DNA of 64,000 nucleotides from Coturnix japonica (taxonomy: Eukaryota; Chordata; Aves; Galliformes; Phasianidae). The notes beneath the pieces are model-generated. The model was not told the origin of the DNA. It searched no databases and was given only the letters and a program-made list of their open reading frames with translations. The DNA lies in the NCBI RefSeq assembly GCF_001577835.2, contig NC_029532.1, forward strand, positions 4,030,001 to 4,094,000. Reading direction: 5' to 3'. Shown one piece after another: positions 35,701 to 50,700 of the stretch (its first letter is position 1; each line of letters opens with the position of its first letter). A program made the position numbers and the translations under genes.

Positions 35701-38700
35701 CTTAAATAAAACTGGGCTGAGATAAGGGACTTGTATCCAGCTGAATGAAGTTCCAGCTAAGCCCTCCTGTTGCAGAAGGGGAAAATCAAAGCACCAGGTT
35801 ATCAACCTCTCCCCAGCAACAATGTGAGTTTAGAATCCAAATTAGAGTTCAGCTGTCCCTGCTGAAGTCATCTGGCCCAGGGAAGAGCTGACCTGTTTAC
35901 TCACCTGCAAGATGAAATTGTTACCTGGGCATAAGCAATCCCTCCCTCCAGAAGAGAACAGGTTAAAAGCAAGGTTAACAGCAACAACTGCTCTACAACC
36001 TGTGTGTACTGACAGAGAAGTGGTACAAAGGACTTTGGCTTGGGAAAAAGCAAGCAACAGTATGAAATGCTCCTACACCACTGCAATGTCTGACTCCTTG
36101 GAATGAATGCTGGGATTAGAGTGTATTGCAGAGCAGTCCTGCCTGCACTGAGCTGGGGAGCAGTCGAGGCTTAGTCTGTGTTTTACTGGTTAGAGAATCC
36201 AATTGCTGTTTGAAGTCACCCTGCTAGTGCAGGCTGGATGCAAGATGGCATTCAGCCACCAGCTGCAAACTCTGAAAGAGGCATTTTGGAAGCCATTGTT
36301 GGCTAAGCTGGGGTGTCTGCCACTTGTGCAACCATCAAACATGATGAAAGTTGGTGCCAATTGCTTATCTAGAGCAAGCATGAACTAGAGCCCTGCTCTG
36401 AGCTGCCTGCCCCTTGTCATTTCTGCTGTCAGAGCCTCCTTAGCAGAGCTGTGAACAGGGATCACTGATCTAGGCAGAGATGTGAGAGGGTGGACACCTA
36501 TGGTTAGCAAAAACCCAAATTCATTTCCCCTGTTGTGTTACCTTACTCTGCATTTGATCTCATAGCAGCTTTGCAGTATAGCAAACAAACCAGCTTGCAG
36601 TTAGATGATGACTAGACACATCTGACTGAGCATCTGGGCACTCTGCACGATGCTAATGCATGTTTTGCAAATGCTTTTCTGGTCTGCTTTAGAAAGCTTC
36701 AAGGGATGATCAGGATATGCTGATCTAGCCAGAGCTATTCAGAGGCAAGGAAAACCCAGTTTATCTTCTGATTCTCCTGGAGTTCAGTTTTAGTCCATTA
36801 CTGCAGTATCTGCACTGTCCTCGAACAGACCTTTCCAGCAGAGAAGCAGCAGGCTGATGCTAGTTGTGTGCTAGGAGAGCTGGAAACTGAGCAATTGCTG
36901 CAGCATCTCCAGTATCAGCTTCTTCCCAGGAAGCCTCATCACCCAGCCAGTTACCTGTTGAAATAATGTTCTAGTTTTGTGCAAAGCTATTTCTGATCCC
37001 AGCATCTCTCTCCAAGAAGGTCAGGACATCCCCCTGGGAACTAACACTGATGCTATCAGCCCAGACATACCTGTTTCTCCAAATGGGATGGGTTCCCCAT
37101 TAACCAAATCAGACTTGCTACCGTGAGGGTTTTGGTTTGCTAGTAGGCTGGGCCTACTGCATTTTTGTAGATCATCCTCCCCAGCCCTTTCCGTCCCAGG
37201 TTATTCTATTAACAGGCATCAGTGTTGTTCTGAACTCTACTTAGGAAGCAAGATGATCAGTTTTCAACATTTTAACGAGAAATGTGACATTGTGCAATGG
37301 GGAGCCATAAACACAGCACAGAAAGTCAATTGCTTGACCACAACCACTCAGTGCAACACAGTAGAGATACAACAGGCTATAAATCCACCCCAGCGTGTGC
37401 CTGCTCAATAGCCACCAACAGCAGACAGCAGGAGGGTAGGCAATAAGTTGAAGATAAAAAGAATTGACCTGTATTTGCAGAATAGACAAGCCTGTACTGT
37501 CAGTCTTCTAGGTTACTGGCACCTTGGGTGGCAGACTCTTCCACCTTTGCTTTTCTTGACTGGCCAGAAAGCCTCCAAGCACCAAAACGACAGGTCAGCT
37601 ATCAATCATGCAGTGTTGTCTTTATAAGGTTGGGACCATCCCAAAAGGGTAACCATTGAGGGTTTATTTCCTTTCAGTTGCTCTACTAGCTAGCAATAAA
37701 AACACTGTCAGAAGATTCCCATTGCAAATGTGGAAACAGACAGGGAGAGAAACTGGAAAGCAAACCAAGCAGCAAAAGTGTCAGGTCCTGATAACGCACT
37801 CCCAGAAGGGTGATCTGCATCCTTACAATTGAGTCAGAGGAACTCCAGGCATCCCATGTCACATTAAAATGTTGAAAACAGCAGAGCACTAGGTCTGAGA
37901 TAACGTTAGGTAGAGAGAGGGGCAGGAAGAGGTTGGAGGGGCAACATCTATGAGGAAGCAATCTTACCGCTGATGCGCTGGCGGAGAGAACGTAATTACG
38001 AGGTCTAGTCTCCTGAAAGTCAGGCACAGCCTAATAGGGGGAATAGAGTTTCATGTACAAGTCATGTAGAAGAGTTGACAGGAGTCAGCTGGGCTACAGT
38101 TAGAACAGGGGGCTGCTGTTGTTTCCCTTCTGTGCTGGGAACTTAGTTCAAATTCCCACGATTGCAGGAAGGAAATCTCCCAACAGATTGGGCAGTGATG
38201 CTTGGAAACTGCCCCCAGGTGGAAGTTGGGTTTATGCAAGAGGAAGAGGACAGGCTCATGCAGACACATCTGGTACTTGAACTGTAGATATTTCTGCTCC
38301 TATAAACTCCCTGTACTTAGAGCTGTTAGTTCATATACCAGCCAGTTGGAGAGCAGATGAGACAGCACAGTCCTGAACATGATTCCCATTGCCTTACAGC
38401 CATGATGTTGCCCATCTCATGTTGGCTCTTTCCAGTGGACAGGACCTTCTTTTCCCTTGTTTCTCATCTATAGTCCTAGAAATGTGAGGGCCTCATCATT
38501 GAAGAGGACATGACTACTAGCATCACAACATACTTTCCATAATGTCTTTTAAGAACAGGTAAATGTCTCTCCTTACTTTTACCAAGCCTCTCAGCATGTT
38601 TCCACCTAACAGGCTCAGATCTGTTTTCAGTGAGGTGCATGGCATGACCAAACAAGATCTAGCCCAATGCTTTGCTGCCATCAAAGCCAACGTGTAAGTT

Positions 38701-41700
38701 TTCAGCCCAGAAGTCAGAAATTCTCCAAGCCACCTTTTCAACAGCTAAGCCCCCCTGGGACACGAAGACTTAGCACTCCAGAGGCTTTCCTTGTTGGGAA
38801 TGCAAGGGAAACAGTCCATCTTCACACACAGTGAGGGCTCATTAGCCATCATGGAACAATCATCTTTTCAGTTAAGAAAAGATTAGGTCTCTTCCTAGAA
38901 TGGCCTCTATTTGTAATGTCACCCAGAGGTGAGCCAACCTGCTAGCCTACCTTGGGGCCATCACAGCAGTGCTATGGATAAGGCCCAGCCCTGGTCACCC
39001 CTTATTGTGCCACAGGCTGGAGTACAAGGTGGGCATACATATCAGCTGTAACCCTGTTGCGTTTCTAATCCTCTCAGGCCCCACATTTCCTCTCCCAGGT
39101 TAATCTCTTTGCAGCTCACCCAGACCTACTTATACCAACTGACCCGATTAGCTGGGAGCTGCAGCAGCCCAGAGCAGCCTGCTGGGATGAGTGACGGGTG
39201 TATGGAAGAGCATTCAGACAGTCCCAGCAAGAAGAGGTTTTTCAACCATTGAGGAGTTTTGGGGATGGCAGAAGGAAGCAACTGGGAGGAGTGATTCATA
39301 TTTTAAGTCAAACTTGAGGATAAGGAAGAAAAATGCACAATGCAATCTGAGGCTAGCATTGTAACTAAGCTTGACTCCTCTGTGGGGAGAGGAGATGTTC
39401 CCAGGAACAGATTTGATTCTTTTTTTGGTCTTAAAATCAAAAGCAATTTAAGAAATCTCTCCTCCCTTTTCCTGTTTCTCCACTGAATCCCAAAACTAGC
39501 CACAGCACATGGGATGAAGGAGGCAAGCTACTCTTGCACTCCCGTGCATGGGCAAATTGTAGTTGCAAGCAGTGGTGAAAAGAAACACCTCCCTCCCCTT
39601 CCCCTTCTTACAGTGGAGAGAAAGGGCAGAGCCCTGGAGCCTGAAGGCCAGAACAGCACCACAACCAGATCAACTTGCCTGTCATTGTCTCTGGACTTGC
39701 CTCCCTTCCAGGAGAGGGACTCACCACTCAGATGACCTCCTCCTGCCTGGAGCCAGAGGAGCCTGAGAGCAACCAGGTGAGTCCCTGCTTCCTTCATGCA
39801 CTGCTTGCAAGCAGTGTCCTGTGTGCCTGCTCTAGAGGAGCTACAGGCAGCTGACAAATGCTCCCATCCTTTGGGACAGCTTTCCCTGGCAACCACAGCC
39901 CTGACCAGTACGTGCTCCAGGGCCACTACTGATGGGACAAGGGAGTTATGAATTGTCATTGAAAATGGGAAAGAGACAATGAGAGGTATTAAAGAAAAAT
40001 CACAGCACTGTTAGCACAGTCAATACTCACATCTCCCTCACACTGAGCAAATTACAAAGAAACAAAACAAAAAAGGTTAGTAAACAAAACAGCATCAACA
40101 GGAAGGACAAAGCACAACGTCTGAGGGAAATGCACAAGCCCAGGAACCCCATACAGCAGCTTAAGGGACTGGGCAGCAGCATACTTGGAGGGTCAGTCAC
40201 AAGACAAAAGCTGTGGGAACACAAGTTTTGCACTACAAAGGAGAACAGCAGCAAGAGAGAGGTGAGCTGGGGAAGGTGCAGTACTTAAGGCCAGCTTGAA
40301 CATAGAGATGTGGCACAGGATTCCAGGCACATTATAGGAAGCACTGGTCTAATCATGAGTTAACTTGCCTGATGCTGAAGCAGCAGTTCACCCTTCCATG
40401 CCTTGTGCCTTGTCCCCTGATAGTTAGTAAAGGACCTTGAGGCCTGAGGCCAGGGACCTCACCCTCAAGCTAAGCTGGGTGCCCACAACAGCAGCTGAGG
40501 TTGCTCTTCTGTTGTGGTGATCTGTTCCATAGAAGCAGAGCTATTAAAGGCTCTGGAGAGCCTTAGAGTGGCTCTGCATCCTGTCTGGAGAGCATCAGCA
40601 CTGCAGCTCCAGGGGGAGACCAGGTTTCTCTTCTCTAGCTACAGGAAATCCCCATTCAAGGGTCTTTCTACAATTGAGAGACCTTGGGATCACTTCATGT
40701 TGGAAGCAAGGTAAAAAGGAAGAGAGTAGAAAGGGAGGAAGCATACAAGTTCTCTAAATTCCTAATCTGATTTAAGCCTAAGATAAAGCAGTAGTCACAG
40801 CTTCCACTAGCAAGTCCTCATGTCAACAGTACAAGATGGCAATTTGCCTCAACAGGGTCCTCCAGGGATCCCATCTCTGCCCAGCTGCATTCTCTCTGCC
40901 TCCTGTTACCTGGTCTCTGCCCAGACAACAGCCCTGAGCTGACAGCTCTCAGCCTCAGAGAACTCTGCAGTCCTTATTCCACATCCCCATTTTTCAGGCC
41001 TGTGGGACACTGGCTTAGCAGCTCCCTTCTGCACTGTCCTGGGAGCTTCATGTTTACCAGCCATGAATTCTCCAAAGACCAAACAGGCCAAATCATAACT
41101 AGTCTGAAATCCTGGGACTCCTTCAGAGCCCCAGCACTCTTTCCTGTTGTACACCTTCCAGCTCAGCTCTCTCTTTGCTTGCTTTCAGGTCCCCAGGGAG
41201 ATTTAGCAAGTCCTCAGAAGATGTGGCCTTTTAGTTACCAACACAAATCACCCAGCTACAACCTGAACTGCCAGGAACCACTGTCAGTCAGAAGACAGGA
41301 GCATGGCTTAAGTGTGAGTTTCCAGCCTCTGGCAGCTCAGAACTATTTCTTTCAATAACTTTCCCATGGAAGGGTATCTGAGGAACAGACACATTGTGCC
41401 TGCTCACAGTTCCCTTCCATACCAGATGAGAAACCCTCCCGCTTATGCCTGCCAGAGTAGGGCAGCCTGACTTATGTCCAGAGATCTTTTGGAACTGCTC
41501 ATGTGGGTCAAACCTTGTGGCCAGAAGGACAGAGGGAATGAGGGAAAAAGTTACCGCTGCTTTTGCTTCTGCAGCTTTGGCTTTCTTCAACCGTGCTTTG
41601 CAGGCATCCAGATCCAGGCGGCGGTTCTGCAGGATCCTCCTCTCTTTCTGGAAGAGACAGAAAAGGGGAAAGGAGCAGGCTGATTAGGAGCTGCTGGGAA

Positions 41701-44700
41701 GGGAAAGGACCAATGTATCACGAGGTAATCAAGCCTATTTTCTTATCAAAAAGTGCGTGTGAGAAACAAGCAGTTGCTGTGTTCATCTTACTAGCAAGAG
41801 TTTTGTGCCTGCCTCTTAGGGATACTGTTAGGCTAACTTTCTGGAAAGAGAGGAGCCTATGGGCTTGTGGCACCCACTAAGCTGTAGGGGTCAAGAAAGG
41901 ACTCACCTCCCTCATGCAGATCAAATAACAGTCCTTCCCTGTGGCAATGGGAGCCCTAAGGAGATCTAGGATGGGTATTCCCCCTTCCTTGTGTTCTCCA
42001 AGGGGAGAGATGTGAGGTCTTCTTACAGAGAAGGAGAATGCATTTTTCCAGCACTACGTCCCCGTTCCCCTGCCCTCCTTGTCTCTGGTGAGGTGATGAG
42101 CTTCCCCTTCCCTACTACCATACTTACAGATATGGTTCTCCAGTCCCCTTCCAGGAAGTTGCGCAGTGGTGTCAGGAAGTTGATGGAGGCAGAGTGGATG
42201 AAGTCCCGTTCTGCTGCACCTAAGCGCCTTTGAGTCTCTCCAACTTTTATCAAGGTCTTCCCTGCAACAATGGGAGCCTTCAACTCCAGTAGAAACCAAT
42301 GAACATTGCAATGGCCTAAGCCAGGCTCCAGTGTTGGGGAACAGAAGGGACAGTGTACCATGCCTGGACAAGGTGACCATGCCCATACCACAGCTGCTTT
42401 AGTCCTAGCTTCAGTCTGCCTTTAACTTCTGACCTCCTCCCAGCCACTCCCAATGCGGCTTTGATCTTATCTATCTGCTGAGGCACTTATTCCCTTGATG
42501 TTCTTTTACTGCTACACCTGATTGGGCAGTACAATCTTTGTCTTATACACAGAGGCACAGGAACAGAGCAGCAAACTAAAAGCACCAGAGCAGAAAAAAT
42601 GAGTTGATTAGGATCCAGTTGAGGCACTGCTGGCTATAGATGCAGTTACAGCTGTTCTGCCTGTAATAGGGTTTGCTATTGAATAATTATTGATCTGGGG
42701 AGCCATAACAAAGCTCATAGCAGACAGCAAGGACAGCTGGAAGTTAAGGCTGTGCTTCTGTGCAGGTCTGCTGCTTGAAGGAGCCCTAGAGAGGGGGAAC
42801 CAATATGATTTAGGAACAGAAAGATGAGCTGTATGATCAGGAAGGGGCCCGTTAAGGCTTGTAGCCAAACACTGACCTTCCCAAATATGTTATACTGTTC
42901 TCTTGCTGAAAGAGATAAGATTTTATTAACACCCTCCCTTGCAGGACACACTCAATGGAAAAATTCTCAGATTGAACAAAGCTAAGGCCATTCAGTGCAA
43001 CTCCTTGTTCAGGTTAATTCAGAAAGTCATGGAAACAGCATTGAACAGCTTCTGTCTCCTGCAACTAGTTCTACTGGCTACCATGGATCGGTACGTCTTT
43101 GTTCCCTCTCTAGCTCTGTCAGGCTTGAGGACTGTATAAGGGATAGGGAGAACCCTGTCTCCTTTCCCCATCAACAGAGGATGTTTTGCTGCAGAGTAGG
43201 GCTGCCTTTCTCCTCCTGGTGGGCTGTTTGCTGCTGCAGTAGAGCAGACTCTCCTCTTGTAATAGTGCTGATAAATTAATAGGCAGGATGCCATGGGTGC
43301 AGCAGGCCACCCTGCCTTAAGAGGCATGCTGTGGAAGTCTTAACCAGAACAGCAGTGGGGCTACCCTCTAAGGAAGCAATGGATTTACTGGGCTTATGCA
43401 GGCTGACTTACCATAAGGTGTCCCTGGCCCAAAGTCATTAGCTGCCTCTGTCATGTACTGTGCCAGCAGCTCCCCATTGGTGACCCGGGAAGGTACCTTC
43501 CGGTCAAGTTTCTCATAGAGAAATTCTTCTACTCTGGCACCTGAAATGAGTAAGTCACCAGTGGTTACAGGATGGAAGATGGAGAGACCCCTGGAACTGT
43601 CATTCATGGTGGCCAACCCACACAGTCCTCAGTCGTGCATTGGACAGCAAACACCAGCTCAGGGAGAAGGTGCTCCCACCCTTCCAGCCACCTCCCAGTG
43701 CTCAGGAGCACTACTTCTAACTACAAAGGGGATGAAGGACAGGTCCTACAAAGACACACTTCTTCTAGCTCCAACAAACCCATTGGAACAAAGCTTTCTG
43801 CCAAAGGGCACGTCCTAACACTGAGGTGCAAGTGTCATTTGTCCTTCAAGCATTAGAAGCTGGACTTACTAGGGTTTGGCTGTAGCAGAACCTCAGTCTG
43901 GCGTAAGATCTTCTCAGTCCAGTTCTTAGTTGAGTCTGCCCTGGCCAGAAGGTTTTCAAAATGGGCGTCTAATTCAGTCTTCTCAGCCTGGCCCAACTTC
44001 TCTTCTGTAAACTGCAGGATAGAGACAGTCATTAGAAGGTCAGCTCTACTGAAGCAAAACTGTGATATGCTACAGTGCTGTTAAGAGCCACTGAAGGCCA
44101 CGAAGCCTTCAAAGCACCATTCTTTGTTACCAGGCATCTTTCAGGGGAAGAGAGCACTTTTTTTTTAACCCAAGAGTAGAACAAACATTGAGCTAAAAAT
44201 AGAGCCCGTGTTTGAGAGGTGTGCCAGAATAAGTGACTTTTATAAAGGAAAATAGTCTGGTACTTTCTGAGAGAACAACCTATTCTCTCTCTTCCCAATC
44301 CCATGCTTCATTTGACCCATTGAATCTGTGCAATTTCCCATTTTTAAGCATAATTTCCTGCTGTTGATGGAATCAGCATCTTGTTAGATCACATAAGTAG
44401 ACTCTCGTGCTACTTAGGATCCTGTTGAGGCTCCACTTGTCCTTTCAGCCCTTGTTGCTGGTTCCTGGTGCCACTGTTCAGTTATCAGGATGTGGTACTG
44501 TGTAACACCTGGCACAGTCAGGTGCCAAGGGATTAAAGCCTGGCCAAAACTCTCAGGTGAAATACAGCTCCTGTCTAATTGCTGCTTGTAACTTCTTCCC
44601 ATACCTCAAGCTCAGTTCTAGATGGCTAATAACTCACTTCATGGGGTTCTGCTCTGATGTCCCCTGACCCTCCTGATTGCCTTTCTGGCAATCTCTGCTC

Positions 44701-47700
44701 CCATAGCATTGGATGAAGAGCTGCCCTACAGCCCCAGCTGCATACACAGGACAATGTTGGGAACAAGGTCAGAAAAAGCAAGCCCAGGACCAGCATGTGA
44801 GGCAAGCAAACAAGCACTTAGGAGCCCTGAAATCAGCCATGTGCAAATATTGCTAGATGTCCAAGATAGGTAAGTCCTGCAGGTATGTTTGCACAGTGAC
44901 CTGCTTGGGTAACATTCAAGCTAGAGCCAGCAAACTTTTGTTAGACATCAGTAGTGAAGGAAGCTGAACTGCAAGGATGGCTCCATTGCCTCCTGCAGCC
45001 TGGTGAGGATAGAGGAGTCTCACCCAGGCATTGCTTCATTGGTCTCTTTCTCAGCACCAGTAGCCTCTGGTTACCAGTGTTTATTTTCAGCTCATTCTTG
45101 CCATAGCCCTGTGGCTACTGCTGGACATGGCTAGAAGCTGATTCAAGGTGAGAGGGTGTTTGTATTGCTTTGTATTCAACTTCTGTCTCTGGGGGACACA
45201 CATGGCTATCAGACATGCGTGAGCAGCTGAAGCTTTTCCTCTGTCACTGTTGGGAGCTCGGGGCTGTTTTCAGACTCTGCCAGGCAGGGCTGAGTCACTG
45301 CCATGCAGCAAACTGGGACTTCCCAGGTACTTGGCACCAATAGTGGAGTCATCTGTTTAAGAGCTTTCTTAAACAAGCCAAGTCTCTCTGATGCAAGCAT
45401 AACAGTCTCCCTTGCCCCCCTTTCCCAGACGGCTTTTTGAGAACTCATCTCTTTCAAGCCCAGCTCTCCTTCCTGCAGTTCAGACACATCCTGCAACAGC
45501 ATCTGCCCTGGAGATGTCAAACCTAACCCTGATTCCTCTTCAGCTGATGTCAGCCTGCTTCTCACAGCACTGCTGCAGAGTCAGATCACTGCTGAAGCCC
45601 TCCACGGTGCTATAGCCAGGCTCTTGAATCAGTTCAGCCCTGGAGAGCTTTGCTATACTCACAAGCAGCAGCTCCAAGCATCACTGTATTTCACTGTTTT
45701 CTGCAGTCTACCTTTTCTCCCGGTGCACTGGAAATATGGATCACAGCATTTGGCCAAGGAGCAGCCAGGATTCATAGTCATTCTGTTCTTATCTCACATT
45801 AAATACTATAGCTCTTTGTCTTGCACAAGGGTTGAGGACACATCATGGTCACTGCAAGCCTAGGCTATGCCAGAAGGGGAGGATGGGCAGGAATCTGAGT
45901 CACAGCCTGCAGCTCCAAAGGGTCAGGCCAGAAAATTTATCATTCAGGCTTTGTTTCAGGGTTAAAAAACAGGGCATAAATGTTATGAAGTGGGTGCAAG
46001 AGCATGGGAGGCTGCAGCTCACATGCAGTGAGGCTGTTATTTCACTTCCATCTTATCCCCTTCGTGCCTCCCTCACCCTTGCCTCAAAGTTGGCTATGCT
46101 GCAAGGTTCAAACTTGGGCAGAGCCTCAGGGTACTGGGTCCACATTGCTGTGGGTTGCTGCAGGTGCCTCTTTCCTCCCCCACAGCACACTTTTATCTCC
46201 TCATCTGCACAAAGTCTGACAACCCTGGAACTGCGTAGGAAGTTGTTGATTCAGCTCATTTCTTTCCCTACTATGACTTTTCAGGTGGAACTGAGAACTC
46301 ACAGCATTGCCGGGTGCAGGGACCACCTCTTTACGCAGCAACTTGCAGCAAGATCAGATGAAAGCAACAACCAGCAAAGGAGATTAGAGGTAAGTTACAC
46401 TGCCTTATCCTGTGAGCTGCTTCTCTCATGCCTGGTGCAAGTGGAGATCTGAGCTTTCAGGTGGCAACAGGTCTCAGCTGCTGATCCCCTTAACCTGGCT
46501 GCCCAAGTCAGTGTTGCCAGGGAAAAGCAGGGTAGAAAAAAAGCAGTTTGTGGAATCTGGTTGCTCAAGTGATTCAAGCGAAACTCCCCCATACTCTCTC
46601 CACACAAAGGATTTTTGTTGCTAGGAATTTGTTTTCATAACACTTAGAAAAAATTTGATTGCATTTTTCCTTCCCGCCGGACAGATATAAGACTCTGCTG
46701 TGAGATGCTGGTGAACAGACAGGCTCACCATACAGTCACAGCTCTTAACTGTGAAAAGGCAGACTGCAAATATTTTGGATCTTGCTGCTCCGAATACATC
46801 AGAACGGTACAAATGGGAGCCTTATTTGGTTGTACTAAAGTTGCCCTAAGGGCTTGGTGCAGAGCCTGTGCAATTGCAGTTGCCTGCAAAGAACCTTAAA
46901 ATCCTCAGAAAGAGAACTATTCCCACTTGTTTTGTAGAACCTGATGGCTGGAGAAACAGCCCTGCCCTGAACCAACTTCAGGATCCACATCCTGGGATCA
47001 GGTGATGGTGCTTTGAGGCTCCCTGGTTTTGCTGTAAATGAGACATTCTTGCAGCTGACCCAGTTGAGCACCAGTTCTGTTTTTGTGCAGGGAAGCTGAT
47101 GAAGTGATTAATAATGCAGGGCAGCCTTTTGCTGAGTGCCACTCTCACTCTCCAGGAAGAAGAGAGTCATGCTGCATTCCAGGGCATCAATAATTCAGCC
47201 AAAGGTTGGGTTTCCTCTGGGAGGCTTGGCTGGCCAGCAGGAATGCTAGATGCATTACCAGAGACCAAGTGGACACACAAGCTGGCAGACCAGGAGAGCA
47301 ACACTTGGGCAACAGGCAAAGATTACAAAAAGCAGAGCTGAATTGTACTGCAGTTAGGGCAGCTGCATTCACAGCTCAGGGAAAACTGCTCTTTCCCTAT
47401 GAGAGCAGTTAAAGACACTGCTGGGAGTTCAGGAGAGCGAGCAAGCAGAGCTGGGCTGGATGTGTCCCTCTGCACTACAGCTGTGCCTGCAGCCTAGCTA
47501 CTTACAGCCACCAAGGTTAGGCTTTAAAATAGCACATGCATTGTTTTCTTTGCTGAAAGCATTAGCACCTCCCTTTCCTTAAAGCCAAAGGGAATAAACC
47601 CCACTGCTGCCACATCTGTTTCACCCAGTGCAGCCTGACTGACTGGTGTCTTCCAGGCTTGTGCAATTTCCCCATACATCTCCCATTCAGCAGGCCCAGG

Positions 47701-50700
47701 CTGGTATGCTGCTGGCTGTCAGGGTGGCTGCAGACCCCTTGCAGAGCATCTAGTGGCAGAATTTAGGCCTTTGTCCTGCTTGCAGGGTCACCAGCTTTCA
47801 GACAAACATTACTTATGAGCCATCATTATAGGGTGATTGGATTCCACCTTAGGTCATAAGGATCGAACCAGAGCCAGGAGTCTTAAACTAGGAATCGTCT
47901 GCTGCATCTGCCAGTGTATTTGGGCCACTGGATTTTCTGAAGCATCTTAACAGTTTCTTAATGCCCTGGGTATTGTAATATTTGCACTTCTGGTGATCAG
48001 AGATGGCTGAACATGAGCCTACCTCCCATCCCATACAGAGCTGCATTAGGAAAGAAGCCTTTGCCACTCAGTCAGCATCTAAATGTTACCTGGATCTCAA
48101 CTGCTTTGGACTATGTAGAGAGTGTTTGGTCACTGGGAGTCAGAAAAGCCAGGCTGTGGGCCAAGTAAAACTGTGCTAGAGGACAGAGGAAGCCATTAAC
48201 AGGACAGCTTTGTTAACTTAGGAGCAAAGCAGAGAGGAAAGGATGCAATCCTTCCCTTGTGCATTAACTGATGTGTTTCTAAGGGAAATATGCTCTGTCT
48301 TGTGCCTCTTGCCTTCAGAACCCTCTCCTTAAACCACCTCCTGTACTCTTGTTTTTTAAGGTATCCAGTAGCCAAGGCATTATCTCCATTAAGGTCAGAA
48401 AGCAGAGGGGAAAAGTCTACTTTATCACTAGAGCTCAGGGAGATGGTAGAGTCCATCTTTCTCCAGGAGCTTTAAGATGGAACAAGTCAAGATACAGCTG
48501 CTAGTGGTAACTTCAGCCAGCACCCACTGACTTTCCATCAGAACTGATAGAAGACAGACACCTACAATTATATCCAGACATCCCTCAGAAAATCTGGTTT
48601 GCAGCCTGTCTAGAGCAGAGACATCCAGTGTGTCACCTTCAGAAGAACTGATGCTAACTCCTACAGGGAGGCCAGAACTGCCTCCTCTGAGGAGGTTTGG
48701 GCCCATTTAATGGTAACTGGAAGATGCAGCTGACCAAAAAATAAAGTCTTATTCTCCTTCAATGAAGGTAAGAATGATTTGTGCGAGGGCTGTCCTGCAG
48801 ATGCCAGAGCTGTTAGGGATGTAACTGCAACCCTTGGAGGATGCTGTGACTGTATCCTTAGAGGATAGTGGTGACTGTTGAAACAAGTGTCAGTATAGTA
48901 AATCCTCATCTGGGATTCTGAATCCTAGAAAAGCTCTTAATCCATGCAGTCGTACAAGCCTGGGAGTTTATTTCCCACTCTCGTGGCATCAGGGCTTACA
49001 ACTACCTTTTTTCCTATGCTTTAGCTTGTAGCTGCTTTGTTTTTTATGAAGCATTTTCTGAGAGCATAAGAGATGCCATAAAGCCCACAGGACACTGCCT
49101 TGTGGGGGTGTACACAGCCTATTAACATGGTTACTGCATACACAGCTATGGAGAAATACTGTACAGCTCCTTCCCCATGGCTGTGTCTGCTCCTGTTACT
49201 CCCAGGAGAGGGGAGTCCAGCAAGGAACCTGATTCTCCTCTGGCAGGAGACTGACTACGTGGTGCCTGAGGTAAGAAAAGCCATGTAAAGGTGGCAGTGG
49301 TTTGCTGATGTCTTCTGTCATGACCCAGGTTAAGCCTAGGCCACAAATCCTCCCTGCCCTTCAGCCAGCACCTACCTCATGTTGTATCTGCCCATGTTCT
49401 GCCTCCTTTTCCCCCCTCACTTCTGAGTGATCGGCAGTGCTACAGCCCTTTTTTCTTTCAGTAAGGTAAACTGTCATGTGCTGGCCAGACACCCCAGCCA
49501 GACAGCAATAGCTAATGCTGTCTGAGTGGCACAGCACATAATGGCCACTCCATTTATCTCCCAGTTGCTGCAGTTCCAGTAAAGCAGCATTTTGTTAAAC
49601 GCCTGGAGCCGGGGAAAGCATTCAGAGCTCCAGAAAACAGAGCTTATTTGGTCCTCTGGAAGATCTGCTGTGCTGAAGTGGCTGCTACAAACCCAATCTT
49701 CACCACCAACATCAGACCTTATCTGCTATTGCTGGCTCTTGGTAGTGACAGAGCACTACTCACCCGTGCAGGACGAGGACTCTTTGAAACACCTGCTTGC
49801 TGTTCACAAGTACCAGTGACCATTTTGTTTCAAGCAATTACTACTGCAACTACTCACATTAATATTCATATACAAGATGATGTGCAGTAGGTGTAGCGAG
49901 CAGAAGCCACTACTTATAAACGCCTCCTTGCTCTAGAATTGGTGTGCAGACACTGTTCCCATGCCTGTCTCCTTCCTACGCCTTGAAGCTGAAAAACCAC
50001 TTATCAGGGACTTACAATACATCTTCTAAACATGCGATTTCTTTACAGTATTTCTTCCTTTCTTCTGCTATCAAGGTCATTTGCATGAGAACAGCATCTT
50101 TAAACCTTCCATCTGCTCCTTGTTTTGCACCTGTAGTTAATATTTATTTATTTTTTTCATAACATATGACTCATTGGCAAGATGACAAGAGATGGTATCT
50201 GTTTACAGGAGACCAGTTCCTAAAAGAGCCAGGATTATTCCACTGCAGATTTGGAACGAGACAGCACTGCTCTGGTTGTTTCTCAACCCCCACAGCATGG
50301 GTAGAACAAGAAGCCCAGTCCTAGAATCACCAGCAGGAGTTCAGCACTGGGTCAGGACGCCAACCAGCTCTGATTTACCTCTCTCCTCTCCCACCTGCCC
50401 AGGGGCAGTCTCCCAGTTGTGCCTGAGGAGCAGGCAGGCTCAGCAGCCACCTCTCACCACCTGCTGCACACTTTGTTCATCACAGGTAGCCAAGCTTCTT
50501 CAGTCTGTGGTTTTGGGACATCACTGCATCCTGGGCAGGCTCCTGATACCTAAAGGATCTAAAGGATGATCTAAAGGTTGATCTAAAGGATGCTTTGATG
50601 CCACTTTAGACCAGTGAGACATTGCCTGCTCGGTCTCAGCAGCTCCTTCCCATCTCCGACAGCTGTTTTGTCGAGTCCTGGCAGCTTCTGCAGCCTGACC

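Noticed and set aside
39528-39959. 143-codon minus-strand open frame in an SH3GLB2 intron
   Set aside because: No recognisable domain or splice context, and no sign of being an extra SH3GLB2 exon, since the known exons already join in frame.
45832-46452. 206-codon plus-strand open frame in SH3GLB2 intron 1
   Set aside because: It begins at a non-ATG codon, resembles no known protein, has no exon context and is antisense within an intron. Treated as chance, though it is the longest orphan frame of the window.
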